Of a stretch of DNA of 48,426 nucleotides, positions 34,828 to 43,727 are shown in pieces. This DNA comes from Pseudomonadota bacterium (lineage in GTDB: Bacteria; Desulfobacterota; Desulfobacteria; Desulfobacterales; Desulfobacteraceae). The translations under genes and the position numbers were made by a program. The notes under the pieces were generated by a model. It saw only the letters and a list, made by a program, of their open reading frames with translations. It made no database searches and had not been told where the DNA came from. How positions within the stretch are numbered: position 1 is the first letter of the stretch; each line of letters begins with the position of its first letter. Location of the stretch: positions 1-48,426 of the forward strand of contig JAHJLN010000282.1 in the NCBI GenBank assembly GCA_018821715.1, given 5' to 3'.

Positions 34828-34858
34828 GCGGAACAGCCCGGTAATGAGGCTGTTCCGC
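34828..34858 (-). repeat. stable hairpin between dctP and dctQ
   Basis: GCGGAACAGCC (34828-34838) pairs perfectly with GGCTGTTCCGC (34848-34858) around a 9-base loop. It follows the dctP stop by some 30 bases. A U-run (TTTTTTT) is present only about 13 bases further on, so it is more likely an RNA-stabilising or partial-termination hairpin that raises the ratio of binding protein to membrane subunits. Confidence 0.7.
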
Positions 34859-34890
34859 ACATATTGGTGCAAAAATAAATAGAACAGCGG

Positions 34891-35949
34891 TTATTTGATA
34901 CCACGCCAGGATTTTATCATTTTGATGGCTTGGGCACTAGCATCATCCTGTTTGGCCATCTCATCCCACATCTCGTATGCAGCTTTTCTGTACTGCTCCC
35001 GGCAGGCCTCATCCAGCATAATCTCTGTTACTTTTCCTTGTTTCACCAATCCTTTGACAACCTCAATCTCATTTTCATAGGCAGTTACAGTGGCATACCA
35101 ATAATCTTCAGCAGCCTTATGAAGCGCTGCTTTAAGATCGTCTGAAAGCGCATCCCATTTTTTCATATTCACAAGAATATGGCCGGTGGTGTGATCACAT
35201 TCCATTCCCCGGATCCAGTAAGGTGCCACTTCATGCCATTTTAAACCGGTAACGGCAGAGACATCCCATTCCGCCGCATCTATGGTTCCCAGCTTTAATG
35301 ACATATACGTTTCCGTCGGAGAAACTGCAGTACCCTGCATCCCCACTGCACCATGAAAGGCCAGGTTGCCGCCTTCGGCCTTAATCCTCATGCCTTTTAA
35401 ATCAGCACAGGAAGCGACAGGTTTTGTGGAAAGCACAAAGGGGACAGGACCATAGGTATGAATATCCAGCAAATAAAGATCATGTTTGGCATATTCCTTA
35501 CGGAGCAGATCCATAAAACCGTTATTCAGATAAAAATCCCTGACAGCCTGGGCTTTTTCTTCAAATGTATCTTTTTCATCTATTCGAAATGCCAGCGGCA
35601 GGTTGAATTCCACATATCCTATGGGAACTATACCGCCGGACATGCCGCCCATGCTGTGCAGCATATCCACAACGCCCAGCTGTGTACCGCCGAACAACTG
35701 GTCACCCGGCATAATTTCAGGCTCTGCAAATATCTTGATATTCAATTGGCCGTTGCTGTATTTTTCAGCAGAGTCGGCAAATACTTTCAGGGTTTCCATG
35801 GACAAATCCCCACGGGGAAACGCCGACTGAATTTTGAGTTTATAAACTTTTTTTTCTGCTGATACCTGTGAGATAAAAACAGCTGATAAAAACAATAAAC
35901 TGAATACAAACAGACCCAACACCCTTTTACTGCGAATCATCTTGGACAT
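34891..35949 (-). CDS. dctP: TRAP transporter periplasmic binding protein (DctP family)
   Basis: A periplasmic solute receptor of 352 residues. The signal peptide is RSKRVLGLFVFSLLFLSAVF with cleavage after QVSA. The mature part has KIQSAFPRGDLSMETLKVFA, DLKGMRIKAEGGN (the conserved Arg that binds a carboxylate, near 185) and LGTIDAAEWDVSAVTGLKWH near 216-235. AAGGAG lies six bases before the ATG. Conservation of the Arg suggests a carboxylate-bearing ligand, for example an amino acid or amino sulfonate-like compound; the ligand cannot be named. It lies 66 bp after the aminotransferase gene and belongs to that operon. Confidence 0.88.
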   Translation of the reverse strand: MSKMIRSKRVLGLFVFSLLFLSAVFISQVSAEKKVYKLKIQSAFPRGDLSMETLKVFADSAEKYSNGQLNIKIFAEPEIMPGDQLFGGTQLGVVDMLHSMGGMSGGIVPIGYVEFNLPLAFRIDEKDTFEEKAQAVRDFYLNNGFMDLLRKEYAKHDLYLLDIHTYGPVPFVLSTKPVASCADLKGMRIKAEGGNLAFHGAVGMQGTAVSPTETYMSLKLGTIDAAEWDVSAVTGLKWHEVAPYWIRGMECDHTTGHILVNMKKWDALSDDLKAALHKAAEDYWYATVTAYENEIEVVKGLVKQGKVTEIMLDEACREQYRKAAYEMWDEMAKQDDASAQAIKMIKSWRGIK

Positions 35950-36015
35950 GGTTTTCTCCTTTAAAAATTCTTCATTTATATTAACAAAAACAGTTCCTCT
36001 TTTTCAAAAATGGCC

Positions 36016-37401
36016 TTATCCTGAAACTTTTTTTGCAGTCTCAATGAGTATGTCCACAGCTTTTTGGGCATAATTTTTAGTGATGACCAGAGGCGGCATG
36101 AACCGGAAAACATTGCCGAACCTTCCGCAAGGCACCATGACCATGCCTTTTGACAGCATTCCGCCGATAATGGCGCCGACAGATTCCTGGTTGAGCGGCT
36201 GGCGGGTGTCTTTGTCTTCCACCATCTCAATACCAATCATCAGGCCCAGACCGCGAACATCTCCAATGATGCGAATGTCATTTCCCGCCTCTTTGATCCA
36301 GGTTTTTATCTGTTTCCCCAGAGTTCCGGCCCGTTTGATCAGCGCCAGGTCATTTTCAGTCAAAATATCGATATTGGTCATGCAGGCCACGCTGGAAACT
36401 CCGTTCCCTGCAAAGGTGTTCGGCTGGGAGTGGTCCTCGATCTTTTCGGCCAGATCCTTGCGCAGGGTAAGGCCGCCCATGGGAACATCACCGCCCATGC
36501 CCTTGCCCCATGTGATCATGTCCGGTTCAACATCCGAATGTTCAATGCACCACATCTTTCCGGTGCGGCCGGCTCCAGCCTGGACTTCATCAGAGATATA
36601 GAGGGCCCCGTGTTTTTCACAGGCCTTTTTTATGATTTCAAGATATCCCGGCGGTGGCGGAACATAACCGCCTTCACCCTGCTGGGCTTCAATGATCAGG
36701 GCACCCACATCATCGGCACCCGTATAGGGCGTGTTTAAGACATAATCCACATATTCGGCACACTGAAGCTTGCAGGAAGGATAGGTCAGCCCAAAGCAGC
36801 AGCGGTAACAATACGGGTAGGGCAGATGAATGACCCCGGGGATAAACGGGCCATATCCTTTCCTGTACTGGTCACCGGTCGTAAGAGAATTGCATCCAAA
36901 CCAGACCCCGTGATATGCACCATGAAAGGCAGCCACCTGGGTGCGCCCTGTTATTTTCCTGACAAATTTCAATGCGGTTTCAACCGCACCGCTGCCGGAC
37001 TGGGTAAAATAAGAAATACAATTGTTTTTTAACCCCTTTGGCATGATGCCGGCAACTTTTTGGGCAAGCTGTGTCCGCCGCACACTTGAAAAATCAATGG
37101 CATGCATCATGGTTCCCATCTGATCTTTCATGGCCTTTATCACGCGGGGATGACATCGACCCACGGCATTGACGGCAACACCCGCGGTAATATCGATCAA
37201 TAGATTTCCATCCAAATCTTTTATGGTTGCGCCTTTCCCCTCGGCCATGACAAGGGGAAACCGTCCGCCGCCTCTTGCCATGGATTCATTGTCAAAGGCA
37301 ATGTCAAGATATTCCCGGGTTTTTTCCCCGGGGAATGACGTGGTCACGATTTTCGGCGCCCCCTTATAGGATAATTTAGCCAGTTCTTTTTCATCAATCA
37401 T
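36016..37401 (-). CDS. class III pyridoxal-phosphate aminotransferase
   Basis: An omega-type aminotransferase (461 residues) that would move the amino group of a terminal-amino compound to a keto acid and leave an aldehyde or semialdehyde. Fold type I landmarks: DLDGNLLIDITAGVAVNAVG near 63-82, the cofactor-binding SGSGAVE near 134-140, FHGAYHG near 158-164, EAQQGEGGYVPPP and ISDEVQAGAGRTG near 270-282, and the lysine in TWGKGMGGD near 299-307. A cysteine-rich insertion, PYCYRCCFGLTYPSCKLQCA (about 197-216), resembles the archaeal GabT-like group. The ATG is preceded by AAGGAGGG. It is the first gene after the sigma-54 promoter at 37462-37477. Candidate substrates include taurine, beta-alanine, 4-aminobutyrate or polyamine products. 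Confidence 0.82.
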   Translation of the reverse strand: MIDEKELAKLSYKGAPKIVTTSFPGEKTREYLDIAFDNESMARGGGRFPLVMAEGKGATIKDLDGNLLIDITAGVAVNAVGRCHPRVIKAMKDQMGTMMHAIDFSSVRRTQLAQKVAGIMPKGLKNNCISYFTQSGSGAVETALKFVRKITGRTQVAAFHGAYHGVWFGCNSLTTGDQYRKGYGPFIPGVIHLPYPYCYRCCFGLTYPSCKLQCAEYVDYVLNTPYTGADDVGALIIEAQQGEGGYVPPPPGYLEIIKKACEKHGALYISDEVQAGAGRTGKMWCIEHSDVEPDMITWGKGMGGDVPMGGLTLRKDLAEKIEDHSQPNTFAGNGVSSVACMTNIDILTENDLALIKRAGTLGKQIKTWIKEAGNDIRIIGDVRGLGLMIGIEMVEDKDTRQPLNQESVGAIIGGMLSKGMVMVPCGRFGNVFRFMPPLVITKNYAQKAVDILIETAKKVSG

Positions 37402-37461
37402 TTTCTCTCCCTCCTTTGGATTCCATTTTTATCCCGCAAGAAAAACTATTTAACGGGTTAC

Positions 37462-37477
37462 TACAACATCTGTGCCA
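37462..37477 (-). promoter_or_regulatory. sigma-54 promoter of the aminotransferase operon
   Basis: On the minus strand TGGCAC (37477-37472), five bases (AGATG), then TTGTA (37466-37462) matches the -24/-12 consensus TGGCAC-N5-TTGCA at all but one base. It lies about 60 bp before the aminotransferase ATG and faces a sigma-54 activator gene on the other side, so the match is supported by context. Confidence 0.75.
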
Positions 37478-37571
37478 GTTGCGGATCACCCTTTTATGTT
37501 TGTTGAATTTTTCTTAAATTCCGGTCAGTTAAACATTATAACATTTTTAAGATTCTTCTTTTCAAAGCGAC

Positions 37572-37687
37572 TGGACCTTGTACCTGTCCAACCCGACTGG
37601 TCGGTCTCCTGCAATCCTGCACACATTGAAAAAATCATTGAAATAAATTGTGCAGCCTGATTGGACACAATCCAGTCATATTGGACA
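37572..37687. promoter_or_regulatory. repeated TGGAC half-sites, candidate enhancer for the sigma-54 regulator
   Basis: TGGAC at 37572-37576 faces GTCCA at 37586-37590 across nine bases. TTGGACA recurs at 37661-37667 and 37681-37687, exactly 20 bp apart, and the first of these forms TGGA-N5-TCCA. The sites lie about 95-225 bp upstream of the -24 element, the usual range for upstream activator binding. Binding by the neighbouring regulator is inferred. Confidence 0.5.
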
Positions 37688-37774
37688 GTTGATTTGTTCA
37701 TCATAAAGTATTATGGGGTCTAATCAGGGGCCTGCGCTTTTATTATTTTTCCTTTGCCAGGGAGAACGCAAAAG

Positions 37775-39196
37775 ATGACAAATATATTGATCATAGATGA
37801 TGATGACATTTTCAGCCGGCAGATGGGACTTTATATTGACCGGATGGGGTATGAATACAGGATAGCAGGGGACATGAAAACAGGGCTTGAGATGGCGGAC
37901 AGTTATTCCTTTGACCTTGTTTTCCTTGATGTTATCCTGCCCGATTCCAATGGCCTTGCCGGGATTAACCGACTAAAGGCATCGCCTTCCGGCCCTGAAG
38001 TTGTCATTATCACCGGAGACGGTGATATGGACGGCGCTGAAATCGCTCTGAACAACGGGGCATGGGATTATCTGGTTAAACCGCCGGCATACAATAAAAT
38101 AAAACTACTCATCCAGCGGATTTCTCAATTTAGAAATGAAAAAACAAAAGAAAAACAGCAGCTTATTTTCAACCGCCAGCCCATTATTGGAAACAGCCCT
38201 GCTTTGAATGATACGCTGGTAAAGGTCGCAAGGGCTTGTTTAAGCGATGGCAATGTCTTTATCACAGGAGAAACCGGGACCGGCAAAGAGCTTATTGCCA
38301 AGGTTCTCCACGAGAACAGCAACCGCCGGGACAATCCCTTTATTGTCGTGGACTGTACCAACCTGCCTGAAACACTTGCCGGAAACATCCTTTTCGGGCA
38401 TCGGAAAGGTACCTACACAGGTGCTGAACATGACAGGTCCGGCCTGGTAAAACAGGCTGACAGGGGCATCCTTTTTCTTGATGAAGTGGGCGATCTGTCC
38501 CCGGGAGTTCAAAAATCCCTTTTAAGGGTTCTCCAGGAAAAAAAAATCAGGCCCATTGGCGCAAAAGATGAAATCTCATGTGATTTCAGGGTGATTTGTG
38601 CCAGCAATAAGGATTTGAAAACCCTTGTGGATCAGGGCGTTTTCCGTAAAGACCTGTATTTCCGGCTGGTGGTATTCCACATTGATCTTCCACCGTTGCG
38701 GCAGCGCCAGGGAGATGTCAGGCAGTTGATCAACCATTATGTTCCGGATATCTGCCACCAGATGAACATCAATGTAAAGGGGATTTCAAATGATTTTGTT
38801 GAAACGCTTGAATGCTATGACTGGCCGGGCAATGTCAGGGAACTGATCAATCTTCTTCACCTCTCATTGACCAATGCATTTGACGAGCCCATGTTGTATC
38901 CTCATTTTTTACCAAGGGAATTTCGAATAAAAATCCTGCAAAAAAAAATTAAAATCAATACCGGCAATGATGATATCAAAGAAAAGGTTTTTCTCAACAT
39001 CAGCCAGGCCCCTTCAAACAACATGATCCAGTACAAAGAATTCCGCGACCATGTCAACAACCTGATGGAATCAAAATATATTGATTACCTGGCAGGCCTT
39101 TCCGTGAAAAATATCAGTGAACTCTGCCGGATGTCAGGGCTGTCAAGATCAAGAATCTACCAGCTTTTTGCCAAACACAAAAAGACCATCCGATAA
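37775..39196 (+). CDS. sigma-54-dependent response regulator (NtrC family)
   Basis: An activator of 473 residues. The receiver domain (about 1-115) begins NILIIDDDD and has the phospho-acceptor Asp52 in LVFLDVILPDS. The AAA+ domain (about 130-365) has Walker A GETGTGKEL, the sigma-54 contact loop as GTYTGA (usual GAFTGA; the Phe-to-Tyr change is tolerated, Ala-to-Thr is unusual), Walker B ILFLDEVGDL and the arginine finger region FRKDLYFRL. The C-terminus has a Fis-type HTH, VKNISELCRMSGLSRSRIYQ (about 442-461). The ATG at 37775 is chosen over a TTG at 37754 because the family begins with this short N-terminus. It is followed by the histidine kinase 19 bp later. Confidence 0.9.
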   Translation: MTNILIIDDDDIFSRQMGLYIDRMGYEYRIAGDMKTGLEMADSYSFDLVFLDVILPDSNGLAGINRLKASPSGPEVVIITGDGDMDGAEIALNNGAWDYLVKPPAYNKIKLLIQRISQFRNEKTKEKQQLIFNRQPIIGNSPALNDTLVKVARACLSDGNVFITGETGTGKELIAKVLHENSNRRDNPFIVVDCTNLPETLAGNILFGHRKGTYTGAEHDRSGLVKQADRGILFLDEVGDLSPGVQKSLLRVLQEKKIRPIGAKDEISCDFRVICASNKDLKTLVDQGVFRKDLYFRLVVFHIDLPPLRQRQGDVRQLINHYVPDICHQMNINVKGISNDFVETLECYDWPGNVRELINLLHLSLTNAFDEPMLYPHFLPREFRIKILQKKIKINTGNDDIKEKVFLNISQAPSNNMIQYKEFRDHVNNLMESKYIDYLAGLSVKNISELCRMSGLSRSRIYQLFAKHKKTIR

Positions 39197-39215
39197 GTTT
39201 GGGTAAGGAAACCAG

Positions 39216-42200
39216 ATGAAAGCAAAAAAAAGAATAACCATCAGGGTCCGGCTGTTTGTCATGTTTTCAATTATTTTCATTGCTTCCATAATTTTTCTGA
39301 CCTATATGGCCACAAAAATTGTGACCCAGTTCGGGGAATATTCCGCAGTTGAGAATGAAACAACCATTCGAAGCCAGGCAAGTTTTTTCCTGTCCCAGGT
39401 CACCCGTGAAAAAGCCATGCGATGTGAAAATATCTTTAACCGGATTGCAGTTTCTTCAGCTTATCTTGCAAAGCATGCATCAATTAACCTTGATATGGAA
39501 AAAATCCTCGGGGATTTTGCGCACAATTCTCCGGATATCTTGACAAAAGCGCCTCAAAGCAGGCTTTATTCAAATCATCCGACAGACCCTGTCATGGTCC
39601 TTTACTGGGGAGAAAAAGAACTGCATCCCGGTATCACAACCCATTTGAATGCCCTTTCCCATATGGATCCGCTTTTAAAAACAGTGATACAGGAAAATCC
39701 GGAAGCTGTTGCCTGCTTCATTACCTTTGAAAAGGCCACTACACGGTATTATCCCAATTTCCCTTCCATTATCCGGAATTTATCGGAAGAGGCCTATGAA
39801 ATAAGAGATTCTGCCTGGTATACTGCGGTGAAGCCAAAAAACAATCCCGGACACAGGACCATCTGGTCGGAAGTCTACCAGGATCCGGCTGGCCGGGGCT
39901 TGATGACCACGGCAGTGACACCGGTATATACTGCGGCCAAAGAATTTATCGGCGCCACAGGCGTTGATGTGACACTGACCAATATTACGGATAAAATTCT
40001 TGTCAGCACGGAAACAGATCATCCCATGCGCACAAAGGATATGTTCTCCTTTATCATCGACACCACGGGCAGAATCGTTGCTTTTCCAAGGGAATACCTT
40101 GCGCTTTTCGGTTTTGAAAAAATGACGAAACAAAAAAATATCGGATACAATGCCCTGTTTAATTTAAGGTTGACAGACTCTGAAAGCCCTTCCGTCAGGC
40201 AATTGTGGACAGAGTCCCTTTCGTCTGATATTCCTCAGCAAAAAAGGGTCATTGTCAATGATCAGCAGCTGCTGATTTCTTCTTATACCATGCCGTCCAC
40301 CGGGTGGCGCCTGGGAATTGCCGTACCGGAATCCAACCTTTTAAACTCCATCCAGGAAACCCGGAGTGCCATGAAATCAATGGTTAATACCATGATTTTC
40401 AAGTTCGGATTTTTTGCCCTGATCGTTATGGTGGTATCGATTGTCGGCTTTACCATCCTGTCATTCCGGTATTTTATTTCACCCCTGGACACATTGATAA
40501 AGGCTGCCATATCTGTAAAAGGCGGAGATCTTTCACAGCAGGTGAGGATAAAACGCGAAGATGAGATCGGAATTCTTGCCCAGACCTTTAACAGTATGGT
40601 TGCTGAATTGGAAAAGCTGAATATCAAAGAAAAAGAACATTCCAACCAGCTGCAGCAAAAAGTGAAAGAACGAACCCTGGAACTGGAGGAAAAAAGCCTT
40701 CAACAGGAAAAAACCCTGGACCGGCTGCAGCTTGAAATCAGGGAAAGAAAAGAAATCGAACTGCAGCTTATCAAATCCGAAGAAAAATACAGGGATATTT
40801 TCAACAACTCCGTCCAGGGGATATTCCAGTCTTCCCAGGACAACCAGGTGCTCAACGCCAATCCATCCATGGCCAGGCTCCTGGGCTATGATTCCATCCA
40901 GGATTTTTTATCCAGCATAAAGAACCTGTCCCAGCAGGTTTATGTCCAGCCTGAACAGCGAGAGATCTTTATCGATCTCCTCCAAAAAAACGATTTTGTT
41001 TCCGGGTTTGAAACTCAATTAAAGCGAAAAGACGGCTCCCAGGTATGGGTATCCATCTGCGGACGGGGGATCAAGGACAAAAAGGGCAATCTTTTGTATA
41101 TCCAGGGATCATTTGAGGATATTTCAGAAAGAAAGCATGCACAGGAGATTTTTAAGCAGGCCAAAGAAATGGCTGAGGATGCAAGCCTTGCCAAAAGCGA
41201 ATTTCTGACCATCATGAGCCATGAAATCAGAACACCTTTGAATGCCATCATCGGTATGACCCGCCTGACCCTTACCACTGATCTGAATGATACACAAAAA
41301 GAATACCTTGATGCGGTTCTGATTTCTTCGGATCACCTTCTGGCCCTGTTGAACAGCATCCTTGACTTTTCAAAAATCGAGGCTGGAAAATTTGTACTGG
41401 AGAACAAAGCCTTTGATATTAACAGTCTTTTAAATGACATGATGGTCATGTTCTCATATCAGGCAAAAAAAAAGAAACTTGACCTGAAGTATGCTATGCG
41501 CGGAATCCCGAGGTACGTGAAAGGAGACAGCCACCGACTCCGCCAGATCCTGGTCAATCTGGTGGGCAATGCCATTAAATTTACAAGTCAAGGTTCCATC
41601 ACCATTGATGTGGCTGTCTATGATGAAGACCATGACATTACAGGCCCCAATGATGTCACCCTTCTTTTCTCCATAAAAGATACCGGCATCGGCATTCCTG
41701 AGGATAAACTCACTGTTGTTTTTAATGATTTTACTCAGTTGAACGGTTCCAATACAATGGAATCGGGCGGCACAGGGCTTGGACTGACGATCACCCGGCA
41801 GCTGATTCATCTGATGGAAGGCGATATCTGGGTTGAAAGCCGTGAGGAAGAAGGCAGTGTCTTTTATTTTAAAATCCGGCTGACACATGCGTTGGCAGAG
41901 GAAATAGACGCAGTATCAAAAGAACTCCAGGCCCTGCCGGCTCCCGATAAAATGTATACCCCATTGACAATCCTTTTGGCAGAAGATTTTGAAGTCAACC
42001 AGAAATTAATCGTACCGTTTCTTGAACAATACGGCCACACCGTCATTACCGCCGCCAATGGGAAAGAAGCCCTTGACAGGCTGTCAGAGCAAAGGTTTGA
42101 TCTTATTCTTATGGACATCAAAATGCCGGTCATGGACGGGATAGAAACCACACAGCATATCCGGGCAGACAGTCATCCCGACATATCAACAATTCCCATT

Positions 42201-42713
42201 ATCGCCTTAACCGCCCATGCCATTAAAGGGGACAAGGAAAGGTTCATATCTGCTGGAATGGATGGATATATCTCAAAACCCATCCAAGGGGCCGAGCTTT
42301 TAGATCTTATGGAACAGTTTTCAAAGGGGAAGAGACCTGAACCCAAAACATTTCAGGACAAACCAGTCTGCAACCTTGATTATGCTTTAAAGCTCATGGG
42401 TGGAAACACCGATATTGTCCTGGAAATCTGCAAAACCATTATTATTAAATTTCCAGAGGCTGTTGAAAAAATAAAAACGGCTATTCTTCATAAAGATTTT
42501 AACACCATTGCCATTACAGCCCACGCCCTTAAGTCCGGCGCAAGAAGTATTGATGCCCATTTATTTTTAGCCCAGGTGGAATCCATGGAGGCTGCTGGAA
42601 AGGCCGGGGATCTGCAAAAGGCCCAAAGCCTTTCAGACGGTCTTGAATATTTATCAGATCAGATTGTCAGGGAATTAAAAAGGAAGAACAGCCTTAAATT
42701 TCCAGAAGCGTGA
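39216..42713 (+). CDS. hybrid sensor histidine kinase with Cache, HAMP, PAS, receiver and HPt domains
   Basis: A multi-domain kinase of 1165 residues. Order: membrane helix (about 10-32); large periplasmic Cache sensor (about 40-385, with SAWYTAVKPKNNPGHRTIWS and TGVDVTLTNIT); second helix (about 393-415); HAMP (SPLDTLIKAAISVKGGDLSQ); coiled coil; PAS (about 520-645, ending in SFEDISERKHA); HisKA with His669 in MSHEIRTPLNAIIG; HATPase (NLVGNAIKFTS, DTGIGIPED, GGTGLGLTI); receiver with Asp967 in LILMDIKMPVMDG; and a C-terminal HPt with His1103 in ITAHALKSGARS. It likely phosphorylates the upstream regulator by a relay through the HPt. The ligand would be outside the cytoplasm, plausibly the TRAP substrate. 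Confidence 0.9.
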   Translation: MKAKKRITIRVRLFVMFSIIFIASIIFLTYMATKIVTQFGEYSAVENETTIRSQASFFLSQVTREKAMRCENIFNRIAVSSAYLAKHASINLDMEKILGDFAHNSPDILTKAPQSRLYSNHPTDPVMVLYWGEKELHPGITTHLNALSHMDPLLKTVIQENPEAVACFITFEKATTRYYPNFPSIIRNLSEEAYEIRDSAWYTAVKPKNNPGHRTIWSEVYQDPAGRGLMTTAVTPVYTAAKEFIGATGVDVTLTNITDKILVSTETDHPMRTKDMFSFIIDTTGRIVAFPREYLALFGFEKMTKQKNIGYNALFNLRLTDSESPSVRQLWTESLSSDIPQQKRVIVNDQQLLISSYTMPSTGWRLGIAVPESNLLNSIQETRSAMKSMVNTMIFKFGFFALIVMVVSIVGFTILSFRYFISPLDTLIKAAISVKGGDLSQQVRIKREDEIGILAQTFNSMVAELEKLNIKEKEHSNQLQQKVKERTLELEEKSLQQEKTLDRLQLEIRERKEIELQLIKSEEKYRDIFNNSVQGIFQSSQDNQVLNANPSMARLLGYDSIQDFLSSIKNLSQQVYVQPEQREIFIDLLQKNDFVSGFETQLKRKDGSQVWVSICGRGIKDKKGNLLYIQGSFEDISERKHAQEIFKQAKEMAEDASLAKSEFLTIMSHEIRTPLNAIIGMTRLTLTTDLNDTQKEYLDAVLISSDHLLALLNSILDFSKIEAGKFVLENKAFDINSLLNDMMVMFSYQAKKKKLDLKYAMRGIPRYVKGDSHRLRQILVNLVGNAIKFTSQGSITIDVAVYDEDHDITGPNDVTLLFSIKDTGIGIPEDKLTVVFNDFTQLNGSNTMESGGTGLGLTITRQLIHLMEGDIWVESREEEGSVFYFKIRLTHALAEEIDAVSKELQALPAPDKMYTPLTILLAEDFEVNQKLIVPFLEQYGHTVITAANGKEALDRLSEQRFDLILMDIKMPVMDGIETTQHIRADSHPDISTIPIIALTAHAIKGDKERFISAGMDGYISKPIQGAELLDLMEQFSKGKRPEPKTFQDKPVCNLDYALKLMGGNTDIVLEICKTIIIKFPEAVEKIKTAILHKDFNTIAITAHALKSGARSIDAHLFLAQVESMEAAGKAGDLQKAQSLSDGLEYLSDQIVRELKRKNSLKFPEA

Positions 42714-43674
42714 TGGTCTGTTCTGTGGCGTTTAATTCAAGGGTTGAACCGATGGGCATGGTAAACATGGGATGGGTGTGACAGCAGTCCACTTCGGCCA
42801 GAAAAGGAAAGTCATAATTACCAATAATTTCTTCTAAAATCTGATACGGCTGTTTCCCGGTTTTCTGGTCATTGAACCGCTCATGTTTTCCAAGAATTAA
42901 ACCGCTGATTTTATCAAAGATATGATTAAGCTTTAAAAAGGCAAACAACCTTTCCATCATGGCAGCACTCTTCTGGGTATCTTCAATAAAAAGGATGTCG
43001 CCCTCCCTGATGTCAGGCATATACTGGCTTCCAAAGATTGAGGTGATGGTATTTAAGTTTCCGATAATCAGCCTTCCTGTTGCAACCCCTTTATTGCAGG
43101 TGATCCATTTGTTTTGGGTCCGGGTTTTGCTCCGGTCCTGGGTTTCCCAGTCCAGATCTTCCTCGGTCCAGAATTCAGGTGGTTGAAACCGGTATGGCAA
43201 ACAAGGGTCTATGCAGATATCACTGAAATATTGAAAGGTCATTTCATTATAGGGTTCCATCTCTCCGAAAGAAGCCACCAGGGCAGGTCCGTAATAGGTA
43301 TTGATGCCGGTCTTTGCATAAACCGCCAAGAGAATGGAAGAGATATCAGAATGCCCCATGAGTATTTTCGGGTGCTGTTTAAAGGCATCATAATCAATAT
43401 AGGGCAGAAGGGAATTTGAATTCATACCGCCAATGGTTGAAATAATGCAGTCAACGGTCGGATCATTGATCAGTTCATTGAGTTCGCCGGCCCGATCCAT
43501 TACTGATCCGGACCGGTACCCGTCCTGTTTCCCGGTCAGAAATCCCGGTTTTAAGTTAAACCCCTTTTGGGTGAGAAATGTTTTGGCCCTTTCAAACCGG
43601 GTCGGGCAGAAAAACGTGATAGGGGTTGAAGGTGAAAAAAAGCCGATGGTATCTTTTTCTTTTAGCGGTATCAT
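42694..43674 (-). CDS. S66-family LD-carboxypeptidase / MccF-like peptidase
   Basis: A serine peptidase of 326 residues related to LdcA (murein tetrapeptide carboxypeptidase) and MccF. The start region IGFFSPSTPITFFCPTRFER, the IISTIGGMNSNSLLPYIDYD segment, and the nucleophile Ser in LMGHSDISSILLAVY (about 105-119) are typical. The catalytic Glu is in DILFIEDT near 226-233 and the His in CCHTHPMFTMPIGS near 299-312. The substrate, peptidoglycan stem peptide or a peptide-nucleotide toxin, is not decided. The ATG at 43674 has AGGGA upstream; an ATG at 43698 is possible. The 3' end overlaps the kinase gene by 20 bp, tail to tail. Confidence 0.82.
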   Translation of the reverse strand: MIPLKEKDTIGFFSPSTPITFFCPTRFERAKTFLTQKGFNLKPGFLTGKQDGYRSGSVMDRAGELNELINDPTVDCIISTIGGMNSNSLLPYIDYDAFKQHPKILMGHSDISSILLAVYAKTGINTYYGPALVASFGEMEPYNEMTFQYFSDICIDPCLPYRFQPPEFWTEEDLDWETQDRSKTRTQNKWITCNKGVATGRLIIGNLNTITSIFGSQYMPDIREGDILFIEDTQKSAAMMERLFAFLKLNHIFDKISGLILGKHERFNDQKTGKQPYQILEEIIGNYDFPFLAEVDCCHTHPMFTMPIGSTLELNATEQTITLLEI

Positions 43675-43699
43675 GTGGTTTCCCTTTCTGTTATCCATA

Positions 43700-43727
43700 A
43701 AACTTTATATCTGAAGATATAAAGTTT
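43700..43727. repeat. 28-base inverted repeat before the LD-carboxypeptidase gene
   Basis: AAACTTTATATC (43700-43711) and GATATAAAGTTT (43716-43727) pair perfectly over 12 bases around TGAA. It lies only two bases beyond the outermost possible LD-carboxypeptidase start (26 bases from the chosen ATG), between the divergent LD-carboxypeptidase and AraC-type genes. An operator or a stem in the 5' untranslated region is equally possible. Confidence 0.7.
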
